Positions 17,763-25,892 of a stretch of DNA of 64,000 bases are shown here, piece after piece. Position 1 is the stretch's first letter. Every line of letters starts with the position of its first letter. This DNA is from Maribacter sp. Its GTDB lineage: Bacteria; Bacteroidota; Bacteroidia; Flavobacteriales; Flavobacteriaceae. The notes under the pieces were generated by a model. The model worked only from the letters and a program-made list of their open reading frames with translations. It made no database searches and was not told the origin of the DNA. The DNA lies in assembly GCA_020629415.1 (NCBI GenBank), contig JAHDDL010000006.1, positions 22,780 to 86,779 on the forward strand. The letters are read 5' to 3'. Both the position numbers and the translations under genes were made by a program.

Positions 17763-18737
17763 ATGAAGGTTATTAGGTGGGGTATTATTGGTTGTGGAGA
17801 TGTTGCTGAGGTAAAAAGCGGACCAGCTTTTAATAGAATTGAAAATTCAGAATTAATTGGTGTCATGCGACGTAACCGGGCAAAAGTGGAAGATTTTGCC
17901 AAAAGGCATAATGTTCCTTATTGGACAGATAATGCCGATGATTTATTAAACCATAAGGATATTAATTCTATATATGTTGCAACTCCGCCCTCAACTCATT
18001 TAAGGTACGCTTTAAAAGCTTTGTCCCTAGATAAAAATGTATATCTAGAGAAACCAATGACTTTGACTTCTGTGGAAGCTGAGATGATCGGTGAGGCGGT
18101 AAAACAATCAAAAGGAAAACTAAGTGTAGCGCATTATAGAAGAAAATTACCGGCTTTTGTAAAGGTGAAAGAATTAATTGATGCTAACAGTATTGGTGAA
18201 ATTTTAGTTGTAGATATACAAATTCTTCAGCCTAAAAAATCTAAAATAGTTGCCCAATCAGAAGAAAATTGGCGTTTGGATCCCAAGGTTTCTGGTGGCG
18301 GATTATTTTATGACTTAGCACCGCACCAAATTGATTTAATGTATCATTATTTTGGTGCTTTTAAAAGCATAGCAGGGTTCTCTACTTCAGTTACAAATGA
18401 GATGATAGAAGATACGGTAAACGGCATAATAGCGTTTAATAACGGTGTTCAATTTAGAGGGGTTTGGAATTTTAACGGATCTGAAGTTAACAATAAAGAA
18501 GAATGTATAATATATGGTACAAACGGTAATATAAATTTTTCTTTCTATGGTGAATGTGTGGTTTTAAAAACTAAAACCAGAAATGATGTTTTAAAATTTA
18601 GCAACCCTAAACATATTCAAGAACCTATGATTGCATCTGTGGTATCTTATTTTAATGGGGAATCTGAAAATCCTTGTTCTGTAAAGGAGGGGATTATAGT
18701 AATGAAAGCTTTAGAGAAATTAAGTGGGCGCCAGTAA
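17763..18737 (+). CDS. Gfo/Idh/MocA-family oxidoreductase (cytoplasmic)
   Basis: The 324-residue protein has no signal peptide. It starts with the NAD(P)-binding motif IRWGIIGCGDVAEVKSGP and contains the EKP lysine motif in VYLEKPMTL near residues 93-101 and the second conserved region GGGLFYDLAPHQIDLMYHYFG. These enzymes act on sugars or sugar alcohols. It lies about 100 bp after the permease on the same strand and may be the last gene of the rhamnose operon or have its own promoter; no terminator was seen in the gap. Convergent with the GMC gene, 43 bp apart. A role in side-chain or epimer oxidation of an ulvan sugar is possible but not shown. Confidence 0.8.
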   Translation: MKVIRWGIIGCGDVAEVKSGPAFNRIENSELIGVMRRNRAKVEDFAKRHNVPYWTDNADDLLNHKDINSIYVATPPSTHLRYALKALSLDKNVYLEKPMTLTSVEAEMIGEAVKQSKGKLSVAHYRRKLPAFVKVKELIDANSIGEILVVDIQILQPKKSKIVAQSEENWRLDPKVSGGGLFYDLAPHQIDLMYHYFGAFKSIAGFSTSVTNEMIEDTVNGIIAFNNGVQFRGVWNFNGSEVNNKEECIIYGTNGNINFSFYGECVVLKTKTRNDVLKFSNPKHIQEPMIASVVSYFNGESENPCSVKEGIIVMKALEKLSGRQ

Positions 18738-18780
18738 ATGATTTACCGATCACTTACCGACTTTGCCCAAAACTTAGCTA

Positions 18781-20481
18781 TTAAATATTACGTTTTTTCA
18801 ATTCTTCCACAGCATGGTTTGCGGCTCTCGCTGTAAGGGCCATATATGTTAATGACGGATTTTGATTTGCAGATGAGGTCATACAAGCACCATCTGTAAC
18901 ATAAACGTTAGAAACCTCGTGTAGTTGATTATGTTTGTTCAAAACCGATGTTTTAGGGTTATGTCCCATTCTAGCAGTTCCCATTTCGTGAATGCCACCG
19001 CCCATGTGAGATTTTCTTTTGTTGGCCCTTACATCTTTAAAACCAGATTTTTCCAGCATTTCTTGAGCTTGAATGATCCAATCTTTTTTCATTAGCCTTT
19101 CATTTTCCTTAAACTCGGCATCGAATACAATAGTGGGTAAACCATATTGATCTAGTTTGTCATAGTTTAGCCACATGTGATTTTCATGGTAGGGCAGTAC
19201 TTCTCCAAACCCACCTAGATTTATTCTCCATCCGCCAGGTTTTAACATCTCTGCTTTATATTCTGCTCCGTATTGGTACTCCGGTATTACCGTACTATAA
19301 TCACTACGGCCGGCACTACCTTGATATCCATAACCTCTAATGAAGTCTTTTGTACTTGATTTTGAATCTATATTTCTAAATCTGGGTATATAAAAACCAT
19401 TAGGTCTTCTTCCTTTGTAATATTTGTCATCATAACCATCAATTTTTGCCGATGCGCCACCGCCTAACTGATGATCCATAATATTGTGGCCAAGTTCGCC
19501 ACTTGCATTACCCATACCGTTTGGGAAAGCGTCTGATTTAGACTGCATTAATATTGCTGTAGATGCCATTGATGAAGCACAAAGAAAAATGACTTTTGCC
19601 TTGAATTCTATAACTTCTTTGGTCATTCTATCTATTACACGAACACCGGTTGCTTTCTTTTTATTTTTATCGTACAAAACTTCCGTTACGATAGAATTTG
19701 GTCTCAAGGTCATATTTCCAGTGGCTTCGGCCATTGGTATGGTTGAAGAATTGGAACTAAAATATGCACCATAAGGGCAACCACGTTTACACCTATTTCT
19801 GTTTTGGCAGGTTCCTCTACCGCCACCGGGTTTTGAACCTTCGGTTATATGGGCCACCCTACCAATGGTAAGCACTCTATTGTCATAATTTTTTTCAATA
19901 CCATTTTTAAAATGCTCTTCAACACAATTCAATTCCATTGGTTTCAAAAAAACACTATCTGGTAAATGAGGTAGACCCAGTGATTCTCCACTTACACCAA
20001 CGTGTTTTTCTACGTAGGTATACCATGGCTCAATATCTTTATAGCGAATAGGCCAATCAACACCTACGCCATCTTTGGCATTTGCTTCAAAATCTAGATC
20101 TGACCAACGATATGTTTGTTTGCCCCATATTAAAGAACGCCCACCAACTTGAGTACCTCTAATCCAATCAAAACGTTTGGCTTCGTCATAATCATACTCT
20201 GAGTCATCATTAAAAAAATGCCTCGTGAACTCGTCTATTTTCCAACGTGACTGTTTTGGGTATTTTGCTTTTACTTCAGAAGAAAGTGTGCCCGCATTTG
20301 GTACATCCCACGGGTCTAGGTGCATATGCGGGTAGTCAATTACATGATTGACCATTCTACCACGTTCAAGCACAAGTGTCTTTAGACCTTTTTCACATAA
20401 TTCTTTTGCTGCCCAACCGCCACTAATACCAGTACCTACAACTATAGCATCATAGGTTTCGTCCATTATATTTTTTGACAT
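18781..20481 (-). CDS. GMC-family FAD oxidoreductase
   Basis: The 566-residue protein carries the FAD motif GTGISGG at residues 16-22, preceded by YDAIVV and followed by LVLERG. A Cys-rich segment, CQNRNRCKRGCPYG, lies near residues 225-240, and the C-terminal GMC region includes MGGGIHEMGTARMGHNP and SANQNPSLTYMALTARAANH. GMC enzymes oxidise sugars and alcohols; in Bacteroidota this subgroup is often paired with a small gluconate-2-dehydrogenase-like subunit, which is absent here. No signal peptide is evident. It is a single gene with its own copy of the shared motif 50 bp upstream, so it is co-regulated with rhamnose and ulvan genes. A second ATG at codon 6 (20466) is an alternative start. 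Substrate unknown. Confidence 0.88.
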   Translation of the reverse strand: MSKNIMDETYDAIVVGTGISGGWAAKELCEKGLKTLVLERGRMVNHVIDYPHMHLDPWDVPNAGTLSSEVKAKYPKQSRWKIDEFTRHFFNDDSEYDYDEAKRFDWIRGTQVGGRSLIWGKQTYRWSDLDFEANAKDGVGVDWPIRYKDIEPWYTYVEKHVGVSGESLGLPHLPDSVFLKPMELNCVEEHFKNGIEKNYDNRVLTIGRVAHITEGSKPGGGRGTCQNRNRCKRGCPYGAYFSSNSSTIPMAEATGNMTLRPNSIVTEVLYDKNKKKATGVRVIDRMTKEVIEFKAKVIFLCASSMASTAILMQSKSDAFPNGMGNASGELGHNIMDHQLGGGASAKIDGYDDKYYKGRRPNGFYIPRFRNIDSKSSTKDFIRGYGYQGSAGRSDYSTVIPEYQYGAEYKAEMLKPGGWRINLGGFGEVLPYHENHMWLNYDKLDQYGLPTIVFDAEFKENERLMKKDWIIQAQEMLEKSGFKDVRANKRKSHMGGGIHEMGTARMGHNPKTSVLNKHNQLHEVSNVYVTDGACMTSSANQNPSLTYMALTARAANHAVEELKKRNI

Positions 20482-20503
20482 TATAAATTTTTAGGGTTTA
20501 TTC

Positions 20504-20548
20504 TAAAATTACAGTTTTGTAGTAAAGGTAGTGTCCTGTACTATACCG
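20504..20548 (-). promoter_or_regulatory. Shared regulon motif plus -7 box, GMC oxidoreductase promoter
   Basis: Motif GTGTCCTGTACTATACCG at 20531-20548 with core GTA-N3-TAC at 20536-20548. The -7 box TAATTTTA begins at 20511 in gene orientation, exactly 20 bp from the motif edge. The start codon follows within 25 bp. Confidence 0.7.
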
Positions 20549-20583
20549 CAAACCTTAAAAGTAGAGGTAAATTGGTTTTAGAA

Positions 20584-21765
20584 TTATTGTTGAACGGTTA
20601 CTTTTAATGGGTTTTTTAGTCTTTCCGCAAACATGTTCAAATATCCGTTCCATTCTTTCTGCGACTTAAATTGATTACTTTTTTTCCAGCCAAAACCTGC
20701 ATAGTATAAAGCCGTAATTTCAGTTACCTTAATATTTGCAAATAGATTACTTTCATCTTTTTTATCGGTAATATAATGGTCATAACCGGTCATTTTATAA
20801 TCAGGCACTACAATTGCCGTACCTAACTCAGAATCATCATGTGGTTCCCAATAGCTTACCCAACCATTTTGGTCGTTTACCGCAATTTCTCCATCCTTGT
20901 CATGAAGCGTAAGTCCTGCGGATATAGTATCTGTACCCTTTATCGTAATCTCAAATTTTGACAGATTACTGCCATAATCCAGTGAGATTTTCTTTTCCTC
21001 GGAAATCATATTTCCATTTGCGTCCCAGTTTTCATAAGTTAATACAAAACTTGTTCTTATGGGTCCTGTAGTAATGGTTTTCCACGTGGTGAAGTTTTTA
21101 GAGTAATAATAAGTTGAATCTACTTTCTTTGCTATACCGCCAACACCTCGGCTAACACCAACATGAAAATTATCTAAACCCTCACCATCATCTTTATGGT
21201 AACTACCTTCGGTATTTAGTTCTTTATGATACCATTTATTGATGATTGGGTAGTCTACCCTTTTTAACCAAGCGTCTATACCGCTAGATAGTGTGCCGCC
21301 TTTAACACCATCTTCTTTCATTTTTTGAGCAACAGGGCCATATGTCCTAAAAGCTACCCTATTGTTCTCCCAAGCATAATCATCGGTACGCTCAGGTACA
21401 AATCTTGAATAACAAGCAGGTATAGTATCTGGTACTTTAATTTTTTCTTTAAAAATAACTTCAAAAGTCCTTTTGCTAAGCGGGGGCATTTTGGGCTGAA
21501 ACAGAAGAATATCCATCCTATTATCACCATCTTTATCTACAACTTGCGATATTAATTCCTCCTTCGAATCTAAATCTCTGATTACTATGGTCTGATCTGA
21601 ATCTTCAATTTTAAAATTATCCAAATCAACAGAAACAGTTTCAAAAGAACGATTTGTTCCCGAGGTATTTTCAATAACTATTTGTGGGTTGGACAAACCT
21701 TCTTCTTTACAGGAAAAAAGACAAATTAGTAAAGAGGAACTTAGTAATAGGATGGATTTTCTCAT
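20584..21765 (-). CDS. DUF4861-like lipoprotein of the uronate operon
   Basis: The 393-residue protein begins with a lipoprotein signal (CLFSC, Cys19) and should be periplasmic or outer-membrane attached. The remainder resembles the DUF4861 family: SRFVPERTDDYAWENNRVAFRTYGP, an EGLDNFHVGVSRGVGG stretch, repeated beta strands, and WVSYWEPHDDSELGTAIVV. Several His, Asp and Glu residues are suited to a catalytic or sugar-binding site. DUF4861 genes occur beside GH88/GH105 and uronate genes in pectin and ulvan loci; the function is not established to my knowledge. It is the last gene of a five-gene operon (starting at 25470), 12 bp after kduD. An extracytoplasmic enzyme on uronate-containing oligosaccharides is a reasonable guess. 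Confidence 0.7.
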   Translation of the reverse strand: MRKSILLLSSSLLICLFSCKEEGLSNPQIVIENTSGTNRSFETVSVDLDNFKIEDSDQTIVIRDLDSKEELISQVVDKDGDNRMDILLFQPKMPPLSKRTFEVIFKEKIKVPDTIPACYSRFVPERTDDYAWENNRVAFRTYGPVAQKMKEDGVKGGTLSSGIDAWLKRVDYPIINKWYHKELNTEGSYHKDDGEGLDNFHVGVSRGVGGIAKKVDSTYYYSKNFTTWKTITTGPIRTSFVLTYENWDANGNMISEEKKISLDYGSNLSKFEITIKGTDTISAGLTLHDKDGEIAVNDQNGWVSYWEPHDDSELGTAIVVPDYKMTGYDHYITDKKDESNLFANIKVTEITALYYAGFGWKKSNQFKSQKEWNGYLNMFAERLKNPLKVTVQQ

Positions 21766-21777
21766 AAAACTCTATAT

Positions 21778-22572
21778 TTAATTTTCATTACTTGGTTTAC
21801 CAATAGTGGCTAAAATTCCGCCATCAACATAAACTATATGACCATTAACGAAATCACTAGCTTTTGATGCCAGGAATATAGCCGCTCCAGCCAAATCATC
21901 AGGGTCTCCCCATTTTGCGGCAGGTGTTCTATTAATTATAAACTCGTTAAAAGGGTGCCCATCTACCCGTATGGGCGCAGTTTGTGAAGTGGCAAAATAT
22001 CCGGGACCAATACCATTGGTTTGGATGTTGTGCTTGGCCCATTCCGTAGCCATATTTTGGGTAAGCATTTTTAGGCCTCCTTTTGCGGCTGCATAAGCTC
22101 CAACAGTATTACGACCAAGCTCGCTCATCATAGAACAGATGTTTATTATTTTACCTTGTTTTCTCAATATCATACTTTTTACAACATGTTTAGATACTAT
22201 GAAAGGACTTACCAAATCAATATCAATTACTTGTTTAAAATCTGCTACCTCCATTTCTTCTAAAGGAGTACGTTTTATTATACCGGCATTGTTTACTAAA
22301 ATGTCAATAGGTCCTACCTGAGTTTGAATATCACTTATTGCGTTAATGACTTGAGATTCATCTGCTACATTGAATTTGTAGCCAACCGCATGAATACCTT
22401 CACTTTTATAAAGGGCAACGGCATCATCAATTTTTTGTTGAGATGAATTTCCGTTGACTACAATGATTGCGCCGGCTTTACCTAAACCTTTGGCCATGGC
22501 CATTCCTAGTCCGTGGGTGCTACCGGTTACCAAGGCAATTTTTCCTTTTAAATTAAACAGTTCTATACTCAT
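21778..22572 (-). CDS. kduD: SDR dehydrogenase, probable 2-dehydro-3-deoxy-D-gluconate 5-dehydrogenase (KduD)
   Basis: The 264-residue cytoplasmic protein is a classical short-chain dehydrogenase: TGSTHGLG nucleotide motif near residue 16, NNAG near residue 93, and the catalytic YAAAKGG near residue 160. KduD converts the KduI product (2,5-diketo-3-deoxygluconate) to 2-keto-3-deoxygluconate with NAD(P)H. The direct partner kduI lies 11 bp upstream in the same operon, which supports KduD over gluconate 5-dehydrogenase, a close relative that cannot be excluded from sequence alone. The next gene (DUF4861) follows by 12 bp. Confidence 0.85.
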   Translation of the reverse strand: MSIELFNLKGKIALVTGSTHGLGMAMAKGLGKAGAIIVVNGNSSQQKIDDAVALYKSEGIHAVGYKFNVADESQVINAISDIQTQVGPIDILVNNAGIIKRTPLEEMEVADFKQVIDIDLVSPFIVSKHVVKSMILRKQGKIINICSMMSELGRNTVGAYAAAKGGLKMLTQNMATEWAKHNIQTNGIGPGYFATSQTAPIRVDGHPFNEFIINRTPAAKWGDPDDLAGAAIFLASKASDFVNGHIVYVDGGILATIGKPSNEN

Positions 22573-22583
22573 ATTTCTATTTT

Positions 22584-23423
22584 CTATCTTAACTCAGTTA
22601 TTTTAGCAACGTCCATATCGTTATAATCTAAATTTTCTCCTGCCATACCCCAGATAAAAGTATAGTTGGATGTGCCTGAACCGCAGTGAATTGACCAAGG
22701 TGGTGAAATGACTGCTTCGTGGTTTTGCATCCAGATATGGCGAGTCTCTTGTGGTTGCCCCATAAAATGACAAACAGATTGTCCTTCTGGTACATCTAAG
22801 TAGAAATAAACTTCCATTCTTCTATCATGAACATGAGCGGGCATGGTATTCCATACACTACCGGTCTTTAACTCTGTCATTCCCATTTGTAGTTGACAAG
22901 TGGTTACTACGCCGCCAATAATCATTTGGCTAACCGTTCTGTGGTTAGCGGTTTCTAAAGAACCAAGTTCAAGTTTATTTGCATCGGCAAGACTAACTTT
23001 TTTGGTTGGGTATGTAGTATGTGCAGGTGCTGAGTTCAGATAGAATTTAGCTACATTTTTTTTGTCATCGCTCTTAAATGTAACTTCTTTGGCCCCCATA
23101 CCAATGTAAAGTGCGTCTTTATGACCCAAACTGTAAACTGTACCATCTACCTCTACTTTACCCGAACTACCTACATTTATGATACCTAGCTCTCTGCGGT
23201 CTAAAAAGTATTTTGATTTTAGCGGATCAATGGCCTCAAGCTTTAGCGGTTCTACAGGTACTGCAGATCCAGCAATATACCTATCGTAGTGGGTATAGGT
23301 AAGATTGATTTTGCCTTCTTGCATTAAATTGTTGATTAAAAACTCTTCGCGTAATTCAGTAGTGTCATATTGTTTTACAGCTTCAGGACTGGAAGCATAT
23401 CTAGTTTCGTATGATATTGACAT
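22584..23423 (-). CDS. kduI: 5-dehydro-4-deoxy-D-glucuronate isomerase
   Basis: At 279 residues, it matches KduI in length and motifs. The cupin metal site is visible in MPAHVHDRRMEVYFYLDVPEG (His197, His199, Glu204) with a further His in WSIHCGSG near residue 246. The N-terminal RYASSPEAVKQYDT is also typical. The enzyme isomerises 4-deoxy-L-threo-5-hexosulose uronate, formed spontaneously after GH88 or GH105 release unsaturated uronate, to 2,5-diketo-3-deoxygluconate. Its presence shows that the locus handles lyase products. It is third in the operon, 16 bp after uxuA and 11 bp before kduD. Confidence 0.96.
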   Translation of the reverse strand: MSISYETRYASSPEAVKQYDTTELREEFLINNLMQEGKINLTYTHYDRYIAGSAVPVEPLKLEAIDPLKSKYFLDRRELGIINVGSSGKVEVDGTVYSLGHKDALYIGMGAKEVTFKSDDKKNVAKFYLNSAPAHTTYPTKKVSLADANKLELGSLETANHRTVSQMIIGGVVTTCQLQMGMTELKTGSVWNTMPAHVHDRRMEVYFYLDVPEGQSVCHFMGQPQETRHIWMQNHEAVISPPWSIHCGSGTSNYTFIWGMAGENLDYNDMDVAKITELR

Positions 23424-23439
23424 TTTTATTGTTTTAATA

Positions 23440-24624
23440 TTAGTTAAGTATTGATTTTCTAATTCCTAATTCAAGACCGCGTAGTTCCGCTAATCCTCTT
23501 AATCTACCGATGCCAGAGTAGCCTGGGTTGGTTTTTTTTGTAAGGTCATCTAACATTTTATGACCGTGATCTGGTCTCATGGGCATTCTTATATCTTTTC
23601 TGCCTACTTTTTTTCTTTTTTCCTGTTCTAGAATCAACGCTTTCATTACAGCGTACATATTTACATCACCTTCAAGATGGTTAGCTTCATGAAAATTTCC
23701 TTCGCTATCTCGTTTGGTACTTCTTAAGTGAATAAAATGTATTCTATCAGCTAAACGTTTAACCATTTCAGGAAGATCGTTATTCTCTAATACACCAAAA
23801 GAGCCTGTGCAAAATGTGAGACCACAGTTGGGGCTGTCTATAGCCCTATACAATTCAAGTATATCTTGTTGAGTACTTACTACTCTAGGCAATCCAAGTA
23901 TTGGGTAAGGGGGGTCATCTGGATGAATGCACATTAAAATCTTGGCCTTCTCTGCAGTAGGCATGATATGTCCTAGAAAATCATACAAGTGCTTTTTTAG
24001 GTCTAAAGGCGTAATGTCTTTATAGTTAGCTAAAATACTATTGAACTCTGCTAAAGTGTAGCCTTCTTCGGCACCAGGTAGACCCGCAATAATATTATTG
24101 GTCAGTTTTTCTTTTTCACTTTTGGTTAAAGAATCAAAATAGGTTTTAGCTGAAGATATTTCTTCTTCTGTATAACTTTTTTCTGCGTTTGGTCTTTTTA
24201 ACAAAAAAAGTTCAAACGCAGCAAAGGCCTTGGCTTCAAAACGTAGTGCAGTAGATCCATCTTCCATTTGATACTCTAAATCTGTACGTGTCCAATCTAA
24301 CACGGGCATAAAATTATAACAGACAATATCTATATTGCATGACCCTAAATTGGCTAAAGTTAATTTGTAGTTTTCTACATAGTGCATATAGCCATCTGCC
24401 TGGGTTTTTATAGATTCATGTATAGGTACACTTTCTACAACAGACCACGTAAGACCTGCTTCTTCTATATAATCTTTTCTTTTCTGTATTTCTGATATAG
24501 ACCATACCTCGCCATTTGGTATATGGTGCAATGCAGAAACTATACCTGTGGCCCCTGCCTGTTTAATATCAGAAAGAGATACTGGATCTTCTGGTCCGTA
24601 CCACCTCCAAGTTTGTTCTAACAT
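23440..24624 (-). CDS. uxuA: D-mannonate dehydratase
   Basis: The 394-residue protein is a full-length UxuA: the start [25 protein letters not shown], the active-site regions [11 protein letters not shown]-like ([13 protein letters not shown]) and [20 protein letters not shown], and [27 protein letters not shown] are family signatures. The metal-binding Cys/His/Asp residues are present ([18 protein letters not shown]). It dehydrates D-mannonate to 2-keto-3-deoxygluconate in the cytoplasm. Together with the upstream SDR it forms the saturated glucuronate branch, complementary to KduI/KduD for unsaturated uronate. A glucuronate isomerase (UxaC) is not in the window. Confidence 0.96.
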   Translation of the reverse strand: MLEQTWRWYGPEDPVSLSDIKQAGATGIVSALHHIPNGEVWSISEIQKRKDYIEEAGLTWSVVESVPIHESIKTQADGYMHYVENYKLTLANLGSCNIDIVCYNFMPVLDWTRTDLEYQMEDGSTALRFEAKAFAAFELFLLKRPNAEKSYTEEEISSAKTYFDSLTKSEKEKLTNNIIAGLPGAEEGYTLAEFNSILANYKDITPLDLKKHLYDFLGHIMPTAEKAKILMCIHPDDPPYPILGLPRVVSTQQDILELYRAIDSPNCGLTFCTGSFGVLENNDLPEMVKRLADRIHFIHLRSTKRDSEGNFHEANHLEGDVNMYAVMKALILEQEKRKKVGRKDIRMPMRPDHGHKMLDDLTKKTNPGYSGIGRLRGLAELRGLELGIRKSILN

Positions 24625-24639
24625 ATTTTTATAATTGTT

Positions 24640-25470
24640 TTATACTCCACTAAATGCGCTAAATCCTCCATCTATTGGTACCACAACGCCGGTAACAAAG
24701 GCAGCGTAATCTCCGCACAACCATAATGTAGTGCCCACTAAATCTTCTGGTTCTCCAAAACGCCCCATAGGAGTTTGTTCTATTATTGTATTGCCCCTGG
24801 CAGTCAAAGAGCCGTCTTCTTGCGTTAATAATGCTCTGTTTTGGTCGGTTAGAAAAAAACCGGGCGCCAAAGCATTTACTCGAATACCAACTTTAGAAAA
24901 ATGAACGGCCAGCCATTGTGTAAAATTAGAAACAGCTGCTTTTGCGCCACTATAAGCTGGTATTTTCGTTAATGGCGTAAAAGCGTTCATGGACGATATG
25001 TTCAAAATGCTACAGCCTTTACGGCCGATCATGTCTTTTGCAAATACCTGTGTAGGTAAGAGTGTACCAATAAAATTAAGATTAAAAGTAAACTCAATAC
25101 CTGTAGTTTCTAGATTAAAGAAGGTCTTAAAGCCTTCTGTAGTATTTATCAAATCTTCTTCTTCTAAATATGGCTTACTGGTAGTACCCAATGGATGGTT
25201 ACCTCCAGCTCCATTGATCAAAATATCACAAGGACCTAAATTGTCATTGACTTCTTTTTTTGCTTTCTCCAATGAACTTTTGTCAAGAACATTGGCTACA
25301 ACCCCAATAGCTTCGCCGCCAGTTGTATTAATTTCATCTGCTACTCTTTGCGCTGCGTCTTTGCTAAGATCTAATACGGCAATTTTATAACTTTCTTTAG
25401 AAAGTGCTTTTGCCAAAGTGCTACAAAGTACACCACCAGCACCAGTTAATACTACTACTTTTTTTATCAT
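24640..25470 (-). CDS. SDR-family oxidoreductase, probable D-mannonate oxidoreductase (fructuronate reductase)
   Basis: The 276-residue short-chain dehydrogenase has TGAGGVL at residues 9-15, INGAGGNHP near residue 88 and YSGAKAAV near residue 180. The N-terminal glycine motif and the NHPLGTTSKPYL insertion match the SDR proteins that replace the unrelated UxuB of E. coli in many Bacteroidota, where they stand next to uxuA and interconvert D-fructuronate and D-mannonate. It is the first gene of the five-gene uronate operon (15 bp before uxuA), downstream of a copy of the shared motif. Substrate assignment is from context; family is certain. Confidence 0.85.
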   Translation of the reverse strand: MIKKVVVLTGAGGVLCSTLAKALSKESYKIAVLDLSKDAAQRVADEINTTGGEAIGVVANVLDKSSLEKAKKEVNDNLGPCDILINGAGGNHPLGTTSKPYLEEEDLINTTEGFKTFFNLETTGIEFTFNLNFIGTLLPTQVFAKDMIGRKGCSILNISSMNAFTPLTKIPAYSGAKAAVSNFTQWLAVHFSKVGIRVNALAPGFFLTDQNRALLTQEDGSLTARGNTIIEQTPMGRFGEPEDLVGTTLWLCGDYAAFVTGVVVPIDGGFSAFSGV

Positions 25471-25892
25471 TATGCTTTATTGTTTTGTTTTGTCAGCGTT
25501 GTTTTAAGTATCGTTTGACACTATTCTCAAATTTTAAAATTTTAATTTAAACGAACTAAGGACTTACTTGAACAATAGTACATTTTAAGGGGTCAATTCG
25601 TTCATTTTAAATATTACAAGTCTACTTTTTACTTTTCTTTTATGCATCCTGTAGTATCTTGTTTAATACAGATGATTTGAATGATTTTACCTTTAAAAAC
25701 TATATCCTGAAGATTTTATTTGTGAAGAAATTTGAGTAAAATTATAGATGAAATTTTTGACAAAAAGGTCAGGGGTTAATAAGGTTATTAATTTCGTGTG
25801 CTAATTTTTTTAATATAACTAGTGTGTTTAAGTTTATCTAAAATTGCTTTTATTACTACCCTATTTCTAAAGAAGTTTACATTTTTAATAGT
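25471..25892. other. Divergent intergenic region between uronate operon and hybrid sensor gene
   Basis: About 422 bases. The left half carries the shared motif and -7 box driving the uronate operon (25617-25661), giving that transcript a leader of about 140 nt. The right half is AT-rich and should hold the sensor promoter, but no convincing TAnnTTTG element could be chosen. No small gene seen. Confidence 0.55.
25617..25661 (-). promoter_or_regulatory. Shared regulon motif plus -7 box, uronate operon promoter
   Basis: Motif GCATCCTGTAGTATCTTG at 25644-25661. The left half of the core is conserved (CTGTA); the right half is degenerate (TCTTG for TACTG). The -7 box TAGACTTG starts at 25624 in gene orientation, 20 bp from the motif edge as in the other copies. 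Confidence 0.68.

Noticed and set aside
24989-25390. 133-codon open frame on the plus strand opposite the uronate-operon SDR
   Set aside because: Antisense to a conserved dehydrogenase, with low-complexity Ser/Leu composition; a frame shadow.
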